A stretch of DNA of 64,000 nt, taken from positions 186,001 to 250,000 of the forward strand of contig NZ_JAGPXX010000003.1 of NCBI RefSeq assembly GCF_018070345.1. The letters run 5' to 3'. Every line of letters begins with the position of its first letter. Position 1 is the first letter of the stretch. The DNA is from Streptomyces sp. F63. GTDB lineage: Bacteria; Actinomycetota; Actinomycetes; Streptomycetales; Streptomycetaceae. The translations under genes and the position numbers were made by a program. The notes below the pieces were generated by a model. It made no database searches and was not told the DNA's origin. It saw only the letters and a program-made list of their open reading frames with translations. This document shows positions 33,726 through 43,740 of this stretch, piece after piece.

Positions 33726-34316
33726 TTACTCGGCGAACGTCGCGGACAGCGCCTCGGCCAGCCCCGGCACCAGGCCGGCTCCGGTCAGCACCTCCGTCGG
33801 CGAGTCCTTCTCGCGGAGCCGCAGAGCCGACTCGCGGCTTCCGTCCCGCAGCACCGCCACCGTCATCCGGACCTCCTGCCGGTCCGGGTGGTCGGCGACC
33901 CATCGCGTCAGCTGCTCGCCGTCCAGCCCCTCCGGCACGGACGCCTCGGCGGACGGCGGCAGCATGAGCCGCTCCACGGTCATGGCGCAGCCGCTCACGG
34001 CCTCGGGCCAGGCGATGGTCCCCAGGAACTCGTCCAGCGGCGTCCCGGCGGGCAGCTCGTCCTGTTCGACGGGGGTCAGCGCGCCGGAGCCGTCACCGCT
34101 CTCCAGACCGAGCTGCGCGGCCAGCTCGGGTTCCTCGGACAGCAGCCGCTCGGTGTCGACGAGGGCGAAGAGGCGGGCGGGCTGGTCCCAGCCGAGGCCG
34201 GCGGCGTACTCGTCGATCTCGAGCACGGCTCGGGTGAGCGGTCCGGCGGCGACGGGCGCCGGGCCCGCGGCGGGCTGGGGGCTGTCGGGGCCGTTCGGTA
34301 CGGAGGAGGCAGACAT
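33726..34316 (-). CDS. PPA1309 family protein
   Basis: The 196-residue soluble protein has the conserved actinobacterial pattern LTRAVLEIDEYAAGLGWDQPARLFALVDTERLL ... IAWPEAVSGCAMTVERLMLPP ... VRMTVAVLRDGSRESALRLRE. Its function is unknown. It is convergent with the PDZ-Lon gene and divergent from the UPF0182 gene, with which it shares a 134-bp intergenic region. Confidence 0.83.
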   Translation of the reverse strand: MSASSVPNGPDSPQPAAGPAPVAAGPLTRAVLEIDEYAAGLGWDQPARLFALVDTERLLSEEPELAAQLGLESGDGSGALTPVEQDELPAGTPLDEFLGTIAWPEAVSGCAMTVERLMLPPSAEASVPEGLDGEQLTRWVADHPDRQEVRMTVAVLRDGSRESALRLREKDSPTEVLTGAGLVPGLAEALSATFAE

Positions 34317-34365
34317 GGTCCGTATCTTGCCTTCTTCGTGGCCGGAATCGGGAACTGGGTAAAGC

Positions 34366-34396
34366 TTGAGTAAGTTGCATGAGTGGGCCCTAGGAT
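34366..34396 (+). promoter_or_regulatory. Candidate promoter of the UPF0182 gene
   Basis: TTGAGT (34366-34371), a 19-nt spacer and TAGGAT (34391-34396), giving a leader of about 50 nt. The spacing is at the upper limit. Confidence 0.4.
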
Positions 34397-34450
34397 CTCT
34401 GGGCTCGTCCATACGACCCATATGACTGCGATTTCTTCGAGGGGCGCACC

Positions 34451-37366
34451 TTGGCTTTCCAGATGCCGGACCGCGGCGGAGGCCCGACCGGGCCACGGAT
34501 GAGAGCCGGCGGACCGTCCCGGCGTTCCAGGACCCTGCTGCTGACCCTGGCCGCGCTCGCCTTGCTGGCCATGGTGTTCGTCATGTTCGCCGGGTTCTGG
34601 ACGGACTGGCTCTGGTACCGCTCGGTCGACTACTCCTCGGTCTTCAGGACGACCCTGTGGACCAAGATCGGGCTGTTCGCCGTCTTCGGGCTGCTGATGG
34701 CGGCCGCCGTGGGCGTCAACGTCTGGCTGGCGCACCGCATGCGGCCGCCGCTGAGCGCGATGTCCCTGGAGCAGCAGAGCCTGGACCGCTACCGGATGGG
34801 CATCGCGCCCTACAAGAAGTGGGTGCTCCTCGGCGTGACGGCCCTGGTGGGCCTGATCGCCGGCGCCTCCGCCGCCGGCCAGTGGCGCACCTGGCTGATG
34901 TGGATCAACGGCGTCCCGTTCGGCACCGAGGACCCGCAGTTCGGCAAGGACGTCTCGTTCTACGCCTTCGACCTGCCCTGGTACCGCTTCCTGCTGGCCT
35001 TCGGCTTCGCGACGGTCGTGCTGTCGCTGATCGCCGCCGCGCTGACGCACTACCTCTACGGCGGCCTGCGGCTCACCAGCCCGGGGGCCCGCGCCACCGG
35101 TGCCGTCACCGGGCACCTGTCGGTGCTCGTCGGTCTCTTCGTCGCCCTGAAGGCGGTCGCCTACTGGCTGGACCGGTACAGCCTGGCGGTGAAGTCCAGT
35201 GACTTCAAGGCCACCGGCAACTGGACGGGACTGCGCTACGTCGACGCCAACGCCTACCTGCCGGCCAAGACGATCCTGTTCTTCATCGCCGCCATCTGCG
35301 CGGTGCTGTTCTTCGCCACCCTCTGGCGGCGCACGTGGCAGCTGCCGGTCCTCGGCTTCGGCCTGATGGTGCTGTCGGCGATCCTCATCGGCGGCCTCTA
35401 CCCGGCCATCGTGCAGAAGTTCCAGGTCGAGCCGAACGAGCAGGCCAAGGAAGCCCCGTACATCAAGAAGAACATCGACGCCACGCGCGACGCGTACGGC
35501 ATCGACGACGCCAAGGTGAGCGACTACGAGGGCAAGGTCTCCGTGGACGAGGCCGAGAGCGCCAAGCTGCGCGAGGAGGCCGAGAGCACGGCCAGCCTGC
35601 GCCTCCTCGACCCGAACGTGGTCTCGCCCACCTTCCAGCAGCTCCAGCAGGTCCGCGGCTACTACGGCTTCCCGGACACCCTGGACGTCGACCGCTACAA
35701 GGACGGCGACGGCAAGGAGCAGGACACCGTCATCGGGCTGCGCGAGCTGAACATCGGCGGCATCCCCGAGCGCAACTGGATCAACGACCACTTCAAGTAC
35801 ACCCACGGCTACGGAGCGGTGGCCGCCAAGGGCACCTCGACCACCCGCGGTGGCGCGCCGGACTTCATCGAGTCCGACCTGCCCTCCAAGGGCGAGTTCG
35901 GCAAGTACCAGCAGCGGGTCTACTACGGCGAGAAGATGGAGCAGTACTCCATCGTCGGCGGCCCGCAGAAGGAGCTGGACTACTCCGACGACAGCGGTGA
36001 GAAGCTGTACAGCTACACCGGCGACAGCGGGGTCGACCTCTCCGGCCCGGTGAACCGCGCCGCCTACGCGGCCGCGTTCAGCGAACCGCAGATCCTGTAC
36101 TCCGGAGCCATCGGCGAGGGCTCGCGGATCCTCTACAACCGGACGCCCAAGGACCGGGTGGAGGCGGTGGCGCCCTGGCTGACCATCGACGGCGACGCCT
36201 ATCCGGCTGTCGTGGGCGACCGGATCCAGTGGATCGTCGACGCGTACACCACGTCGAACGGCTACCCGTACGCCTCGCGCACCACGCTGGGCGACACCAC
36301 GGCCGACTCGCTGACCACCGGCCAGCGCGAGGTCGTCGCCCAGGAGAACCGGGTCAACTACATCCGCAACTCGGTCAAGGCCACGGTGGACGCCTACGAC
36401 GGCTCGGTGAAGCTGTACCAGTGGGACACCAAGGACCCGGTGCTCAAGACCTGGATGAAGGCCTTCCCGGGCACGGTCGAGAAGCGGAGCGCCATCGGCA
36501 CCGAGCTGATGGAGCATCTGCGCTACCCGCAGGACCTGTTCAAGGTCCAGCGCGAGCTGCTGACCCGCTACCACGTCACCAACTCCGCGCAGTTCTACAG
36601 CGGCAGCGAGGTGTGGCAGGTCCCGGACGACCCGACGAACAAGTCGGGCAACTCCGTGCCGCCGTACTACCTCAGCATGCGGATGCCGGACCAGAAGGAG
36701 CAGACGTTCTCGCTGACGACGACCTTCACCCCGAACCGGCGCGACAACCTCGGCGCGTTCATGGCCGTGGACGCGGATGCCACCAGTGACGGGTACGGGA
36801 GGATCAGAATCCTGAAACTGCCGTCCAACACCACCGTGTCCGGACCGCAGCAGGTGCAGAGCAAGTTCAACTCCGAGACGGCCATCGCCAACGAGATCAA
36901 CATCCTCCAGCGGGGGGACTCGGAGATCGAGTACGGCAACCTCCTGACGGTCCCCCTGGACGGCGGCCTGCTCTATGTGGAGCCGGTCTACGTCCGCGGT
37001 GCCGGGACCAACTACCCGCTGCTGCGGAAGGTTCTGGTCTCCTACGGTGACGAGACCGCCTTCGAGGACACGCTCGGCGAGGCGCTGGACGTCGTCTTCG
37101 GGGAGAAGGAGGCGGACACCGGCGGGACCGAACCGCCGCCGGGCGAGGGCGGGGAAGGCGACGGGGGCGAGCGCGACCGCCCGAGTGACGACCCGACCGT
37201 GCGCCAGGCCCTGGAGGACGCCCAGGAAGCCATCGAGGCCGGTGAGAAGGCCCTCGCGGACCAGGACTGGACCGCCTACGGCAAGGCGCAGGAGGACCTC
37301 AGGGACGCCCTGAAGCAGGCCGCGGACGCCGAGAAGGCGGCCCGGGAGCCGGAACAGGGCGGCTGA
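34451..37366 (+). CDS. UPF0182 family large membrane protein
   Basis: The 971-residue protein begins with a Gly/Arg-rich cytoplasmic segment, then about seven transmembrane helices (residues about 25-330, e.g. [22 protein letters not shown]), a large extracytoplasmic domain (about 335-890), and an acidic, Gly/Glu-rich C-terminus with a helical tail. This is the UPF0182 pattern, conserved across actinobacteria with unknown function. The start is TTG at 34451, preceded by GAGGGG; no in-frame ATG or GTG gives the conserved N-terminus. Confidence 0.9.
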   Translation: MAFQMPDRGGGPTGPRMRAGGPSRRSRTLLLTLAALALLAMVFVMFAGFWTDWLWYRSVDYSSVFRTTLWTKIGLFAVFGLLMAAAVGVNVWLAHRMRPPLSAMSLEQQSLDRYRMGIAPYKKWVLLGVTALVGLIAGASAAGQWRTWLMWINGVPFGTEDPQFGKDVSFYAFDLPWYRFLLAFGFATVVLSLIAAALTHYLYGGLRLTSPGARATGAVTGHLSVLVGLFVALKAVAYWLDRYSLAVKSSDFKATGNWTGLRYVDANAYLPAKTILFFIAAICAVLFFATLWRRTWQLPVLGFGLMVLSAILIGGLYPAIVQKFQVEPNEQAKEAPYIKKNIDATRDAYGIDDAKVSDYEGKVSVDEAESAKLREEAESTASLRLLDPNVVSPTFQQLQQVRGYYGFPDTLDVDRYKDGDGKEQDTVIGLRELNIGGIPERNWINDHFKYTHGYGAVAAKGTSTTRGGAPDFIESDLPSKGEFGKYQQRVYYGEKMEQYSIVGGPQKELDYSDDSGEKLYSYTGDSGVDLSGPVNRAAYAAAFSEPQILYSGAIGEGSRILYNRTPKDRVEAVAPWLTIDGDAYPAVVGDRIQWIVDAYTTSNGYPYASRTTLGDTTADSLTTGQREVVAQENRVNYIRNSVKATVDAYDGSVKLYQWDTKDPVLKTWMKAFPGTVEKRSAIGTELMEHLRYPQDLFKVQRELLTRYHVTNSAQFYSGSEVWQVPDDPTNKSGNSVPPYYLSMRMPDQKEQTFSLTTTFTPNRRDNLGAFMAVDADATSDGYGRIRILKLPSNTTVSGPQQVQSKFNSETAIANEINILQRGDSEIEYGNLLTVPLDGGLLYVEPVYVRGAGTNYPLLRKVLVSYGDETAFEDTLGEALDVVFGEKEADTGGTEPPPGEGGEGDGGERDRPSDDPTVRQALEDAQEAIEAGEKALADQDWTAYGKAQEDLRDALKQAADAEKAAREPEQGG

Positions 37367-37408
37367 GCAGGCAACACCCCGCGCCGTGGTACGGTTGTCA
37401 CACAACGG

Positions 37409-37482
37409 CGCGGGGTGGAGCAGCTCGGTAGCTCGCTGGGCTCATAACCCAGAGGTCGCAGGTTCAAATCCTGTCCCCGCTA
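37409..37482 (+). tRNA. tRNA-fMet (initiator, anticodon CAT), copy 1
   Basis: A 74-nt cloverleaf without encoded CCA. The anticodon stem ends in the three consecutive G-C pairs (GGG CTCATAA CCC) diagnostic of initiators, and position 1 (C) cannot pair with position 72 (T), as initiators require. The T-loop GGTTCAAATCC is standard. Confidence 0.95.
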
Positions 37483-37488
37483 CTCACA

Positions 37489-37522
37489 GAAGGACCCGGA
37501 GTCAACAGACTCCGGGTCCTTC
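37489..37522 (+). terminator. Terminator of tRNA-fMet copy 1
   Basis: A 15-bp perfect stem (37489-37503 with 37508-37522) with a 4-nt loop begins 6 nt after the tRNA. Confidence 0.8.
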
Positions 37523-37657
37523 ACTTGTACGGGGGGACTGTACGCGCTGGAGTTTGAGTTCCCGTCATGTCGGGAAGTCGACAAAACGCCGAAGTGACTT
37601 CACTGGCTGCGGTATACCAGGTGTACGCAGGTTGCAGGTGGTGCGACGATGGCCCTT

Positions 37658-39616
37658 ATGGGGGACAAGGCAAATCTGTTGGAATCAGGTCGATTTGCGG
37701 CTCCACCGGATACCGGGAGGTATGCGGTCGCGCCGTCCGGCGCTCCGGCCTGCCCGGACACCGCTCCCGGCCCGGAGGCGGCCGGCACCACCGCCGACCT
37801 GGACAACACCACCGCGGCCGAGGCCGAGAAGGAGGCCCGGCACCGCCGTGCCGCCGAAGCCGGTGACCCGGAGTCCTCCAGCGTCCTCGGAGCGCTGCTG
37901 CTCCGCCGCGGAGACCTCGACGGCGCGGAACCGCACCTCCGCGCCGCCACCGCCGCCGGTGACCGCGCCGCCGCCAACAACCTCGGCGTGCTGCTGCACC
38001 AGCGGGGCTACGTCGACGAGGCCGCCGGCTGGTGGCGGATCGCCGCCGTCGCCGGCTCCGCCGCCGCCGCACACGCCCTCGGCCGCTACTGCCGCGAGCG
38101 CGGCGACGAGACCGGCGCCGAGTACTGGCTGCGCCAGTCCGCCGAGTCGGGGCACGCTCTGGGCGCGTACGCCCTCGGGGACCTGCTGGAGCACCGCAGC
38201 GACGTCGGCGCGGAGCGCTGGTTCCGCGTCGCCGCCGAGCAGGGGCACCGGGAGGCCGCCTACCGGCTCGCACGGATCCTCGATCTGAGGGACCCCGCCC
38301 GGGGCGACCGCGCGGACGGAACCGCCCGCGAGCTCGGTCCCGCCCCGGCCCCGCCGCGCCCGGTGCCGGTGGACGACACCGCGCGGGGCGCCTCCGCCGA
38401 GGCCGAGCAGTGGTACCGGCAGGCCGCCGCGCGCGGCCACCGGCGCGCCGCGCTCTACCTCGGCACCCTCCTGGAGGAGCGCGGGGAGGCCAAGGAGGCC
38501 GGCCGCTGGTATCTGAGCGCGGCCAAGGACGGGGAGGCCCGTGCGGCCTGCGCGCTGGGCTTCCTGCTGCGCGACGCGGGCGATCCGGAGAGTGCCGCGG
38601 TGTGGTGGCGCCGTGCCGCTCAGGACGGGGACGGCAACGCCGCCAACGCCCTGGGGGCCCTGCACGCCGACCGTGGCGAGCCGCAGACCGCCGAGCGCTG
38701 GTACCGCGCCGCCCTGGACGCCGGTGACGTCAACGGTGCCTTCAACCTCGGGCTGCTCTGCGCCGAGCAGGGCCGCACCGACCAGGCCGAGCAGTGGTAC
38801 CGCCGCGCTGCCTACGCGGGTCACCGCGAGGCGGCCAACGCCCTGGCCGTTCTGCTGCTCCAGCAGGGGGACGCCGCCGGCGCCGGCCCGTGGTTCTCCA
38901 AGGCCGCCGAGGCCGGCAGTGTCGACGCCGCCTTCAATCTCGGCATCCTGCACACCGGACGGGGTGAGGAGGCCGAGGCCCGTCGCTGGTACGAGCGCGC
39001 CGCGGCGGCCGGGCACACCGAGGCGGCGCTCCAGGTGGCCATCGCCCTGCTCCGGGACGGCGACGAGCGGGAGGCCGAGCGCCATCTGCGCTGCGCCGCG
39101 GGCGGCGGCAGCGCGGAGGCCGCCTTCCGGCTCGGCGCGCTGCTCGACCGGATGGCGCGCGGCCGCTCCGGTGAGGAGGAGGGCGGTGGTGCCACGCCCG
39201 GTCCCGGGGACGGCCTCGCCGCGGAGGGGGAGGAGTGGTACGAGCGCGCGGCCGAGCAGGGGCACCGCAGGGCGCAGGTGCGGTGCGGGATGCTGGCCGC
39301 CGCCCGCGGCGATGTGGTGAAGGCGGCCCGCTGGTACCGGCGGGCGGCCGACGCGGGGAGCCGTAACGGCGCCTTCAACCTCGGCCTGCTCTACGCCCGC
39401 GAGGGCAGCGAGCCGGAGGCCGCGCTCTGGTGGACCCGGGCGGCCGAGGCGGGACACGGCCGGGCGGCCCTGCGGCTGGCTCTGCTGGCGGCACGGCGCG
39501 GCGATCTGGTCGATGCCCAGCAGTGGTGCTCGGAGGCGGTGAAGCTGGGCCCCCCGGAGGTGGCGGAACGTGCGGCGAGACTCCGGGACGCCCTCCGGCA
39601 GGAGCTGTCGGCGTAG
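37658..39616 (+). CDS. Sel1/TPR repeat protein
   Basis: The 652-residue protein consists almost entirely of about 15 Sel1-like repeats of 34-36 residues (pattern AEQWYRRAAxxGHxxAAxxLGxLLxxRGDxxEA) from residue about 60 to the end, forming an alpha-solenoid for protein binding. It has no membrane segment or catalytic domain. Start 37658 is preferred over 37649 because GACGAT is 7 nt upstream. It lies between two identical initiator tRNA genes. Partner unknown. Confidence 0.88.
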   Translation: MGDKANLLESGRFAAPPDTGRYAVAPSGAPACPDTAPGPEAAGTTADLDNTTAAEAEKEARHRRAAEAGDPESSSVLGALLLRRGDLDGAEPHLRAATAAGDRAAANNLGVLLHQRGYVDEAAGWWRIAAVAGSAAAAHALGRYCRERGDETGAEYWLRQSAESGHALGAYALGDLLEHRSDVGAERWFRVAAEQGHREAAYRLARILDLRDPARGDRADGTARELGPAPAPPRPVPVDDTARGASAEAEQWYRQAAARGHRRAALYLGTLLEERGEAKEAGRWYLSAAKDGEARAACALGFLLRDAGDPESAAVWWRRAAQDGDGNAANALGALHADRGEPQTAERWYRAALDAGDVNGAFNLGLLCAEQGRTDQAEQWYRRAAYAGHREAANALAVLLLQQGDAAGAGPWFSKAAEAGSVDAAFNLGILHTGRGEEAEARRWYERAAAAGHTEAALQVAIALLRDGDEREAERHLRCAAGGGSAEAAFRLGALLDRMARGRSGEEEGGGATPGPGDGLAAEGEEWYERAAEQGHRRAQVRCGMLAAARGDVVKAARWYRRAADAGSRNGAFNLGLLYAREGSEPEAALWWTRAAEAGHGRAALRLALLAARRGDLVDAQQWCSEAVKLGPPEVAERAARLRDALRQELSA

Positions 39617-39686
39617 CGTCCCGGAGTCGTCGCCGGGGCCCGGCCGCCCGGCCTTTCCCCGCGGTTCCGGGACCGGTGTCCCGGAT

Positions 39687-39716
39687 TTGCGCCGGTTGTC
39701 ACCGGCGGGTTAGAGT
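39687..39716 (+). promoter_or_regulatory. Promoter of tRNA-fMet copy 2
   Basis: TTGCGC (39687-39692), an 18-nt spacer and TAGAGT (39711-39716); the tRNA begins 12 nt later. Nothing equally clear was found for copy 1. Confidence 0.65.
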
Positions 39717-39727
39717 TGAGACAACGA

Positions 39728-39801
39728 CGCGGGGTGGAGCAGCTCGGTAGCTCGCTGGGCTCATAACCCAGAGGTCGCAGGTTCAAATCCTGTCCCCGCT
39801 A
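39728..39801 (+). tRNA. tRNA-fMet (initiator, anticodon CAT), copy 2
   Basis: Identical over its full 74 nt to the copy at 37409-37482, including the GGG/CCC anticodon stem, the C1-T72 mismatch and the lack of encoded CCA. The flanking sequences differ, so this is two genuine genes rather than a repeat of a larger block. Confidence 0.95.
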
Positions 39802-39807
39802 CTCGGT

Positions 39808-39842
39808 ACGAAGGCCCGGATCCACAGGATCCGGGCCTTCGT
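39808..39842. terminator. Terminator between tRNA-fMet copy 2 and the Fur-family gene
   Basis: A 16-bp perfect stem with a 3-nt loop (arms 39808-39823 and 39827-39842). It lies between convergent transcripts and can serve both. Confidence 0.8.
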
Positions 39843-39964
39843 CGTATGCGAGCCGCCGACCAGTGGTGCCGGGCGGGTTCGGCGTCGGGCGGCTGCCGGG
39901 TGCGGGCGGCGCCGGCCATCCCGGCGGACCCGGTCGGCGCGGCTGCGAGGCGGCCCCGTACCGC

Positions 39965-40384
39965 TCAGGCGGAGGAGGCGCAGGCCGGGCAGAGGCCGTG
40001 GTACGTCACATCGACTCCCGAGATGGTGAAGCCGAAGCGCTCGCTCTCGGGAAGGTCGGCGAGCGGGGTGCCCGTCGGGTGGACGTCCCGCACCGTGCCG
40101 CACCGGCCGCACACCAGGTGCTGGTGCGGGCGGTGGGCGTTGGGGTCGTACCGCATGGCCCGGCGGTCCGTGGAGACCTCGATCACTTCGCCGAGGGAGA
40201 CCAGCTCACCGAGGGTGTTGTACACCGTCGCGCGCGAGATCTCGGGCAGTCGGGCGGCGGCCCGCGCGTGCACCTCGTCGGCGGTCAGGTGGACATGGTC
40301 GCCGTCGAGCACCTCGGCGATGACCCGCCGCTGGGCGGTCATCCGCCACCCGCGGCCTCGGAGGCGGTCCAGTAGGTCACTCAT
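39965..40384 (-). CDS. catR: Fur-family peroxide-responsive repressor (CatR/PerR type)
   Basis: The 139-residue protein has a winged HTH (MTAQRRVIAEVLDG ... DEVHARAAARLPEISRATVYNTLGELV), the regulatory-metal His cluster (HRPHQHLVC) and zinc Cys pairs (CGRC and CPAC). Divergence from a catalase gene with a palindromic operator makes it the catalase repressor CatR, which releases DNA when its metal site is oxidised by peroxide. The ATG at 40384 gives the standard family N-terminus (MSDLLDRLRGRG); Mets 6-9 nt upstream are alternatives. Confidence 0.9.
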   Translation of the reverse strand: MSDLLDRLRGRGWRMTAQRRVIAEVLDGDHVHLTADEVHARAAARLPEISRATVYNTLGELVSLGEVIEVSTDRRAMRYDPNAHRPHQHLVCGRCGTVRDVHPTGTPLADLPESERFGFTISGVDVTYHGLCPACASSA

Positions 40385-40467
40385 GTCCATCACCTAACGA
40401 AATCTGGGGGTCCAGCTTAACAAGCGGGTACCCCGGGTTCCGAACGCGTATGGTCTTCGGGTTCTTC

Positions 40468-40495
40468 TTGACTTGGACACTGTCCAATGTAGGAT
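40468..40495 (+). promoter_or_regulatory. Catalase promoter with CatR operator
   Basis: -35 TTGACT (40468-40473), 16-nt spacer, -10 TAGGAT (40490-40495). A perfect palindrome TTGGACA-C-TGTCCAA (40473-40487) fills the space between them, so a bound repressor would exclude RNA polymerase. Confidence 0.85.
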
Positions 40496-40553
40496 CGGTT
40501 TCGCTGTAAACCAAGCAGAACGGCAGATACTGCAGAAAACGCGGGAGGCGCAA

Positions 40554-42020
40554 GTGACGGTGCAGGGCGAGGCGACAGGACCGCTGACGACAGAGTCCGG
40601 GGCTCCGGTCGCGGACAACCAGAACAGCGAGACGGCCGGCGTCGGCGGTCCCGTGCTCGTGCAGGACCAGCTGCTGCTGGAGAAGCTCGCGCACTTCAAC
40701 CGCGAGCGGATCCCGGAGCGCGTGGTGCACGCCCGGGGCGCGGGCGCCTACGGCACCTTCAGGGTGACCGCGGACGTGACCAAGTACACCAGGGCGACGT
40801 TCCTCTCCCAGGTGGGCAAGGAGACCGAGGTCTTCCTCCGCTTCTCCACGGTCGCCGGCAACCTCGGTGCCGCCGACGCGGTGCGGGACCCCCGCGGCTT
40901 CGCGCTGAAGTTCTACACCGAGGACGGCAACTACGACCTGGTGGGCAACAACACCCCGGTCTTCTTCATCCGGGACGCCATCAAGTTCCCCGACTTCATC
41001 CACACCCAGAAGCGCGACCCCTACACCGGTTCGCAGGAGGCGGACAACGTCTTCGACTTCTGGGGCCTCTCCCCGGAGTCGACGCACCAGGTCACCTGGC
41101 TCTTCGGCGACCGCGGCATCCCCGCCTCGTACCGCCACATGGACGGCTTCGGCTCGCACACCTTCCAGTGGAACAACGAGGCCGGCGAGGTCTTCTGGGT
41201 CAAGTACCACTTCAAGACCGACCAGGGCATCAAGTGCCTGACCCAGGAAGAGGCCAACAAGCTCGCGGGTGAGGACCCGGACAGCCACCAGCGCGATCTG
41301 CGCGAGTCCATCGAGCGCGGCGACTACCCGAGCTGGACCGTCGGCGTCCAGATCATGCCGGCGGCCGAGGCGGCGACCTACCGCTTCAACCCGTTCGACC
41401 TGACCAAGGTGTGGCCGCACGCGGACTACCCGGTCATCGAGATCGGCAAGCTGGAGCTCAACCGCAACCCGCAGAACATCTTCGCCGAGGTCGAGCAGTC
41501 GGTCTTCTCCCCGGCGCACTTCGTGCCCGGCATCGGCCCGTCCCCGGACAAGATGCTGCAGGGCCGGCTCTTCGGCTACGGGGACGCCCACCGCTACCGC
41601 GTCGGCGTCAACGCCGACCAGCTGCCGGTGAACCGCCCGCACGCCACCGAGGCCCGCACGCACGGCCGGGACGGCTTCCTCTACGACGGCCGGCACAACG
41701 GCGCCAAGAACTACGAGCCGAACAGCTTCGGCGGCCCGGCGCAGACCAACCGCCCGCTGTGGCAGCCGGTCCCCGTCAGCGGCGAGACGGGCGAGGCGGA
41801 CACCCCCCGGCACGCGGAGGACAACGACTTCGTGCAGGCGGGCAACCTCTACCGGCTCATGAGCGAGGACGAGAAGGAGCGCCTGGTCGGCAACCTCGCC
41901 GGCGCCATGAGCGGCGTCACGCGGGACGACATCCTGGAGCGGGCGATCAACAACTTCCGCCAGGCGGACGAGGACTTCGGCAAGCGTCTGGAGGCCGCGG
42001 TCCAGGCCCTGCGCGGCTGA
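40554..42020 (+). CDS. katA: Monofunctional haem catalase (clade 3 small subunit)
   Basis: The 488-residue protein begins [15 protein letters not shown] and contains the distal-His region [16 protein letters not shown], the essential Asn in PVFFIRD/NNTPVFF, and the haem-ligand segment [14 protein letters not shown] with the proximal Tyr. It destroys hydrogen peroxide in the cytoplasm. The GTG at 40554 is preceded by GCGGGAGGCG; the longer frame from 40473 begins in the operator. It is controlled by the divergent CatR. Confidence 0.95.
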   Translation: MTVQGEATGPLTTESGAPVADNQNSETAGVGGPVLVQDQLLLEKLAHFNRERIPERVVHARGAGAYGTFRVTADVTKYTRATFLSQVGKETEVFLRFSTVAGNLGAADAVRDPRGFALKFYTEDGNYDLVGNNTPVFFIRDAIKFPDFIHTQKRDPYTGSQEADNVFDFWGLSPESTHQVTWLFGDRGIPASYRHMDGFGSHTFQWNNEAGEVFWVKYHFKTDQGIKCLTQEEANKLAGEDPDSHQRDLRESIERGDYPSWTVGVQIMPAAEAATYRFNPFDLTKVWPHADYPVIEIGKLELNRNPQNIFAEVEQSVFSPAHFVPGIGPSPDKMLQGRLFGYGDAHRYRVGVNADQLPVNRPHATEARTHGRDGFLYDGRHNGAKNYEPNSFGGPAQTNRPLWQPVPVSGETGEADTPRHAEDNDFVQAGNLYRLMSEDEKERLVGNLAGAMSGVTRDDILERAINNFRQADEDFGKRLEAAVQALRG

Positions 42021-42045
42021 CCCGGCGCCTGCCGCAAGGACGGAG

Positions 42046-42077
42046 AGAGCCGGCCCCCGCGAGGGGACCGGCTCTTT
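42046..42077 (+). terminator. Catalase terminator
   Basis: Outer stem AGAGCCGG/CCGGCTCT (42046-42053 with 42068-42075) and inner CCCC/GGGG, followed by TTT. Confidence 0.75.
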
Positions 42078-42166
42078 CCGCCGTTCCGGGCGCGGATTCC
42101 TCCGCCCCCCGGACCCCGGCCGTCTTCGCCGGCGGTCCGGGCGGCTCCGGCCCGGGACGGCGGTGG

Positions 42167-42568
42167 TCAACCCGCCAGAGCGGCCGGTTCCCGGCGGGCC
42201 GGCGCCCAGCACCGGATGATGTCCCGGACCGAGACCACTCCCACCGTCTCCTGGTCGTCGAGCACGATCAGATGCCGGAAACCGCCGTGCGTCATCGCCG
42301 CCGCGGCCTCCTCCAGGGTCCAGCCGGGGGCGGCGAAGACGACATCGGTCGTGGTGTGGGCCTGCGCCGTTTCGTCGTCCGGGTTCTGGCCGGCGCCGAT
42401 GGAGTCGATGATGTCGCGTTCGGTCAGGATGCCGATGCCGCTGGTGTCGGGGTCGTGGACGATGGCGGCGCCGACACGGCGGTCCGACATCAGACGGGCT
42501 GCCTGACGCAGCGTATGGGCGGGGCCGATGGTGAGGACCACGGTGCTCATGGCGTCACGGACGAGCAT
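42167..42568 (-). CDS. CBS-domain pair protein
   Basis: The 133-residue protein consists of two CBS domains: VRDAMSTVVLTIGPAHTLRQAARLMSDRRVGAAIVHD ... GILTERDIIDSI and TTDVVFAAPGWTLEEAAAAMTHGGFRHLIVLDDQETVGVVSVRDII. Such Bateman modules bind adenine nucleotides or NAD and report energy state; no effector domain is attached. The ATG at 42568 has AAGGAGGTGG about 10 nt upstream. It is 210 nt downstream of hisN on the same strand. Confidence 0.9.
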   Translation of the reverse strand: MLVRDAMSTVVLTIGPAHTLRQAARLMSDRRVGAAIVHDPDTSGIGILTERDIIDSIGAGQNPDDETAQAHTTTDVVFAAPGWTLEEAAAAMTHGGFRHLIVLDDQETVGVVSVRDIIRCWAPARREPAALAG

Positions 42569-42778
42569 GGAGCGGAGCCACCTCCTTCGCGGCTCCCCGG
42601 CCGGGCCCTCACGGGGAACCGCCGGTCGGGGAAGCGCACAAATGCACAAGCGGGGGAATTCTCATGTTCACATGCGCTCCGCGGGCCGGGCAAGAGGGCG
42701 TACGGCGGCGTTCGGAAGCCGCCCGGCGCACCGGTGGCGGGCGGTGGACGGGCGGTGGACGGGTGGGGCCGGCCTGCC

Positions 42779-43576
42779 CTAACGCGGATTCAGATAGCCC
42801 AGCAGTTCGCTGTGGAGGAGCCCGTTGGACGCCGCGGCGTTGCCGCCGCCGGGACCCCGCACCCCGTCCAGGCCGGTGAACTCCCCGCCGGCCTCCCGCA
42901 CGATGACCGCGTTGGCCGCCATGTCCCAGAGCGACAGCTCCGGTTCGGCGCACATGTCCACCGAGCCCTCGGCGACCATCATGTACGGCCAGAAGTCGCC
43001 GTAGCCGCGCGTCCGCCAGCAGTCGCGGGTCAGGTCCAGGAAGCCGTTCAGCCGGCCCTGCTCCTCCCAGCCGGTCAGCGAGGAGTAGGCGAAGGAGGCG
43101 TCCGAGATCTTCGAGACCTGCGAGACGCGCATCCTGGTCGCGGAGGACAGGCTCCGACCGGTGTACGCGCCCGAGCCCTGCGCCGCCCACCAGCGGCGGC
43201 CCAGCGCGGGAGCCGAGACCAGCCCCACGACCGGCTGGTGGCCGGACTCGCCGGGCGCCATGAGGGCGATCAGCGTGGCCCAGACCGGCACCCCGCGGAC
43301 GTAGTTCTTGGTGCCGTCGATCGGGTCGATCACCCAGCGCCGGGGCCCGGACCCCTCGCTGCCGTACTCCTCGCCGAGTACCGCGTCCCGGGGCCGGGCA
43401 CGCCGCAGTGAGGTGCGGATCAGTTCCTCGGCGGCCTTGTCCGCCTCGCTCACGGGCGTCATGTCCGGCTTGGTGTCGACCTTGAGGTCGAGGGCCTTGA
43501 ACCGGCCCATGGTCTGGGCGTCGGCGGCGTCCGCCAGGACATGGGCGAGTCGGAGATCGTCGTGATAGTCGGGCAT
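42779..43576 (-). CDS. hisN: Histidinol-phosphatase, inositol monophosphatase family (HisN)
   Basis: The 265-residue protein has the IMPase motifs GEEYG (about 70), WVIDPIDGTKNYVRGVPVWAT (about 81) and ELSLWDMAA (about 201), which coordinate the catalytic Mg ions. Actinobacterial HisN dephosphorylates histidinol phosphate, the step done by PHP- or HAD-type enzymes elsewhere. Inositol-phosphate activity cannot be excluded from sequence. TACTGT stands 6 nt before the ATG on the minus strand (leaderless). Confidence 0.85.
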   Translation of the reverse strand: MPDYHDDLRLAHVLADAADAQTMGRFKALDLKVDTKPDMTPVSEADKAAEELIRTSLRRARPRDAVLGEEYGSEGSGPRRWVIDPIDGTKNYVRGVPVWATLIALMAPGESGHQPVVGLVSAPALGRRWWAAQGSGAYTGRSLSSATRMRVSQVSKISDASFAYSSLTGWEEQGRLNGFLDLTRDCWRTRGYGDFWPYMMVAEGSVDMCAEPELSLWDMAANAVIVREAGGEFTGLDGVRGPGGGNAAASNGLLHSELLGYLNPR

Positions 43577-43659
43577 GTGTGAACAGTATCGACGCAGCTT
43601 GCGGCGGGCCACACGGCCGAGTCCGTACGGGAAGGAGACGGTCCGGGCCGGGGGCACTC

Positions 43660-43688
43660 TTGACAGTCTCTGTCGGCGCGTCAATTCT
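43660..43688 (+). promoter_or_regulatory. Promoter with embedded inverted repeat for the TetR gene
   Basis: -35 TTGACA (43660-43665), 17-nt spacer, -10 AATTCT (43683-43688). The imperfectly spaced palindrome GACAG-TCT-CTGTC (43662-43674) overlaps the -35 and is a candidate autoregulatory operator. Confidence 0.5.
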
Positions 43689-43740
43689 GACCCCGCAGCA
43701 GCCGTGTGAGACAGGACGGGGACGCGCCCGGGAGGCGACG

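Noticed and set aside
34076..37405. A 1109-codon minus-strand frame opposite the UPF0182 gene
   Set aside because: Shadow of the UPF0182 coding frame; composition without motifs and running into the tRNA gene region.
37409..39801. A composite mobile element bounded by identical 74-bp sequences
   Set aside because: The repeats are functional initiator tRNA genes; there is no transposase or integrase between them, only a Sel1-repeat gene.
40473..40553. N-terminal extension of catalase from an ATG at 40473
   Set aside because: The ATG lies inside the operator between -35 and -10, so it cannot be on the transcript made from that promoter.
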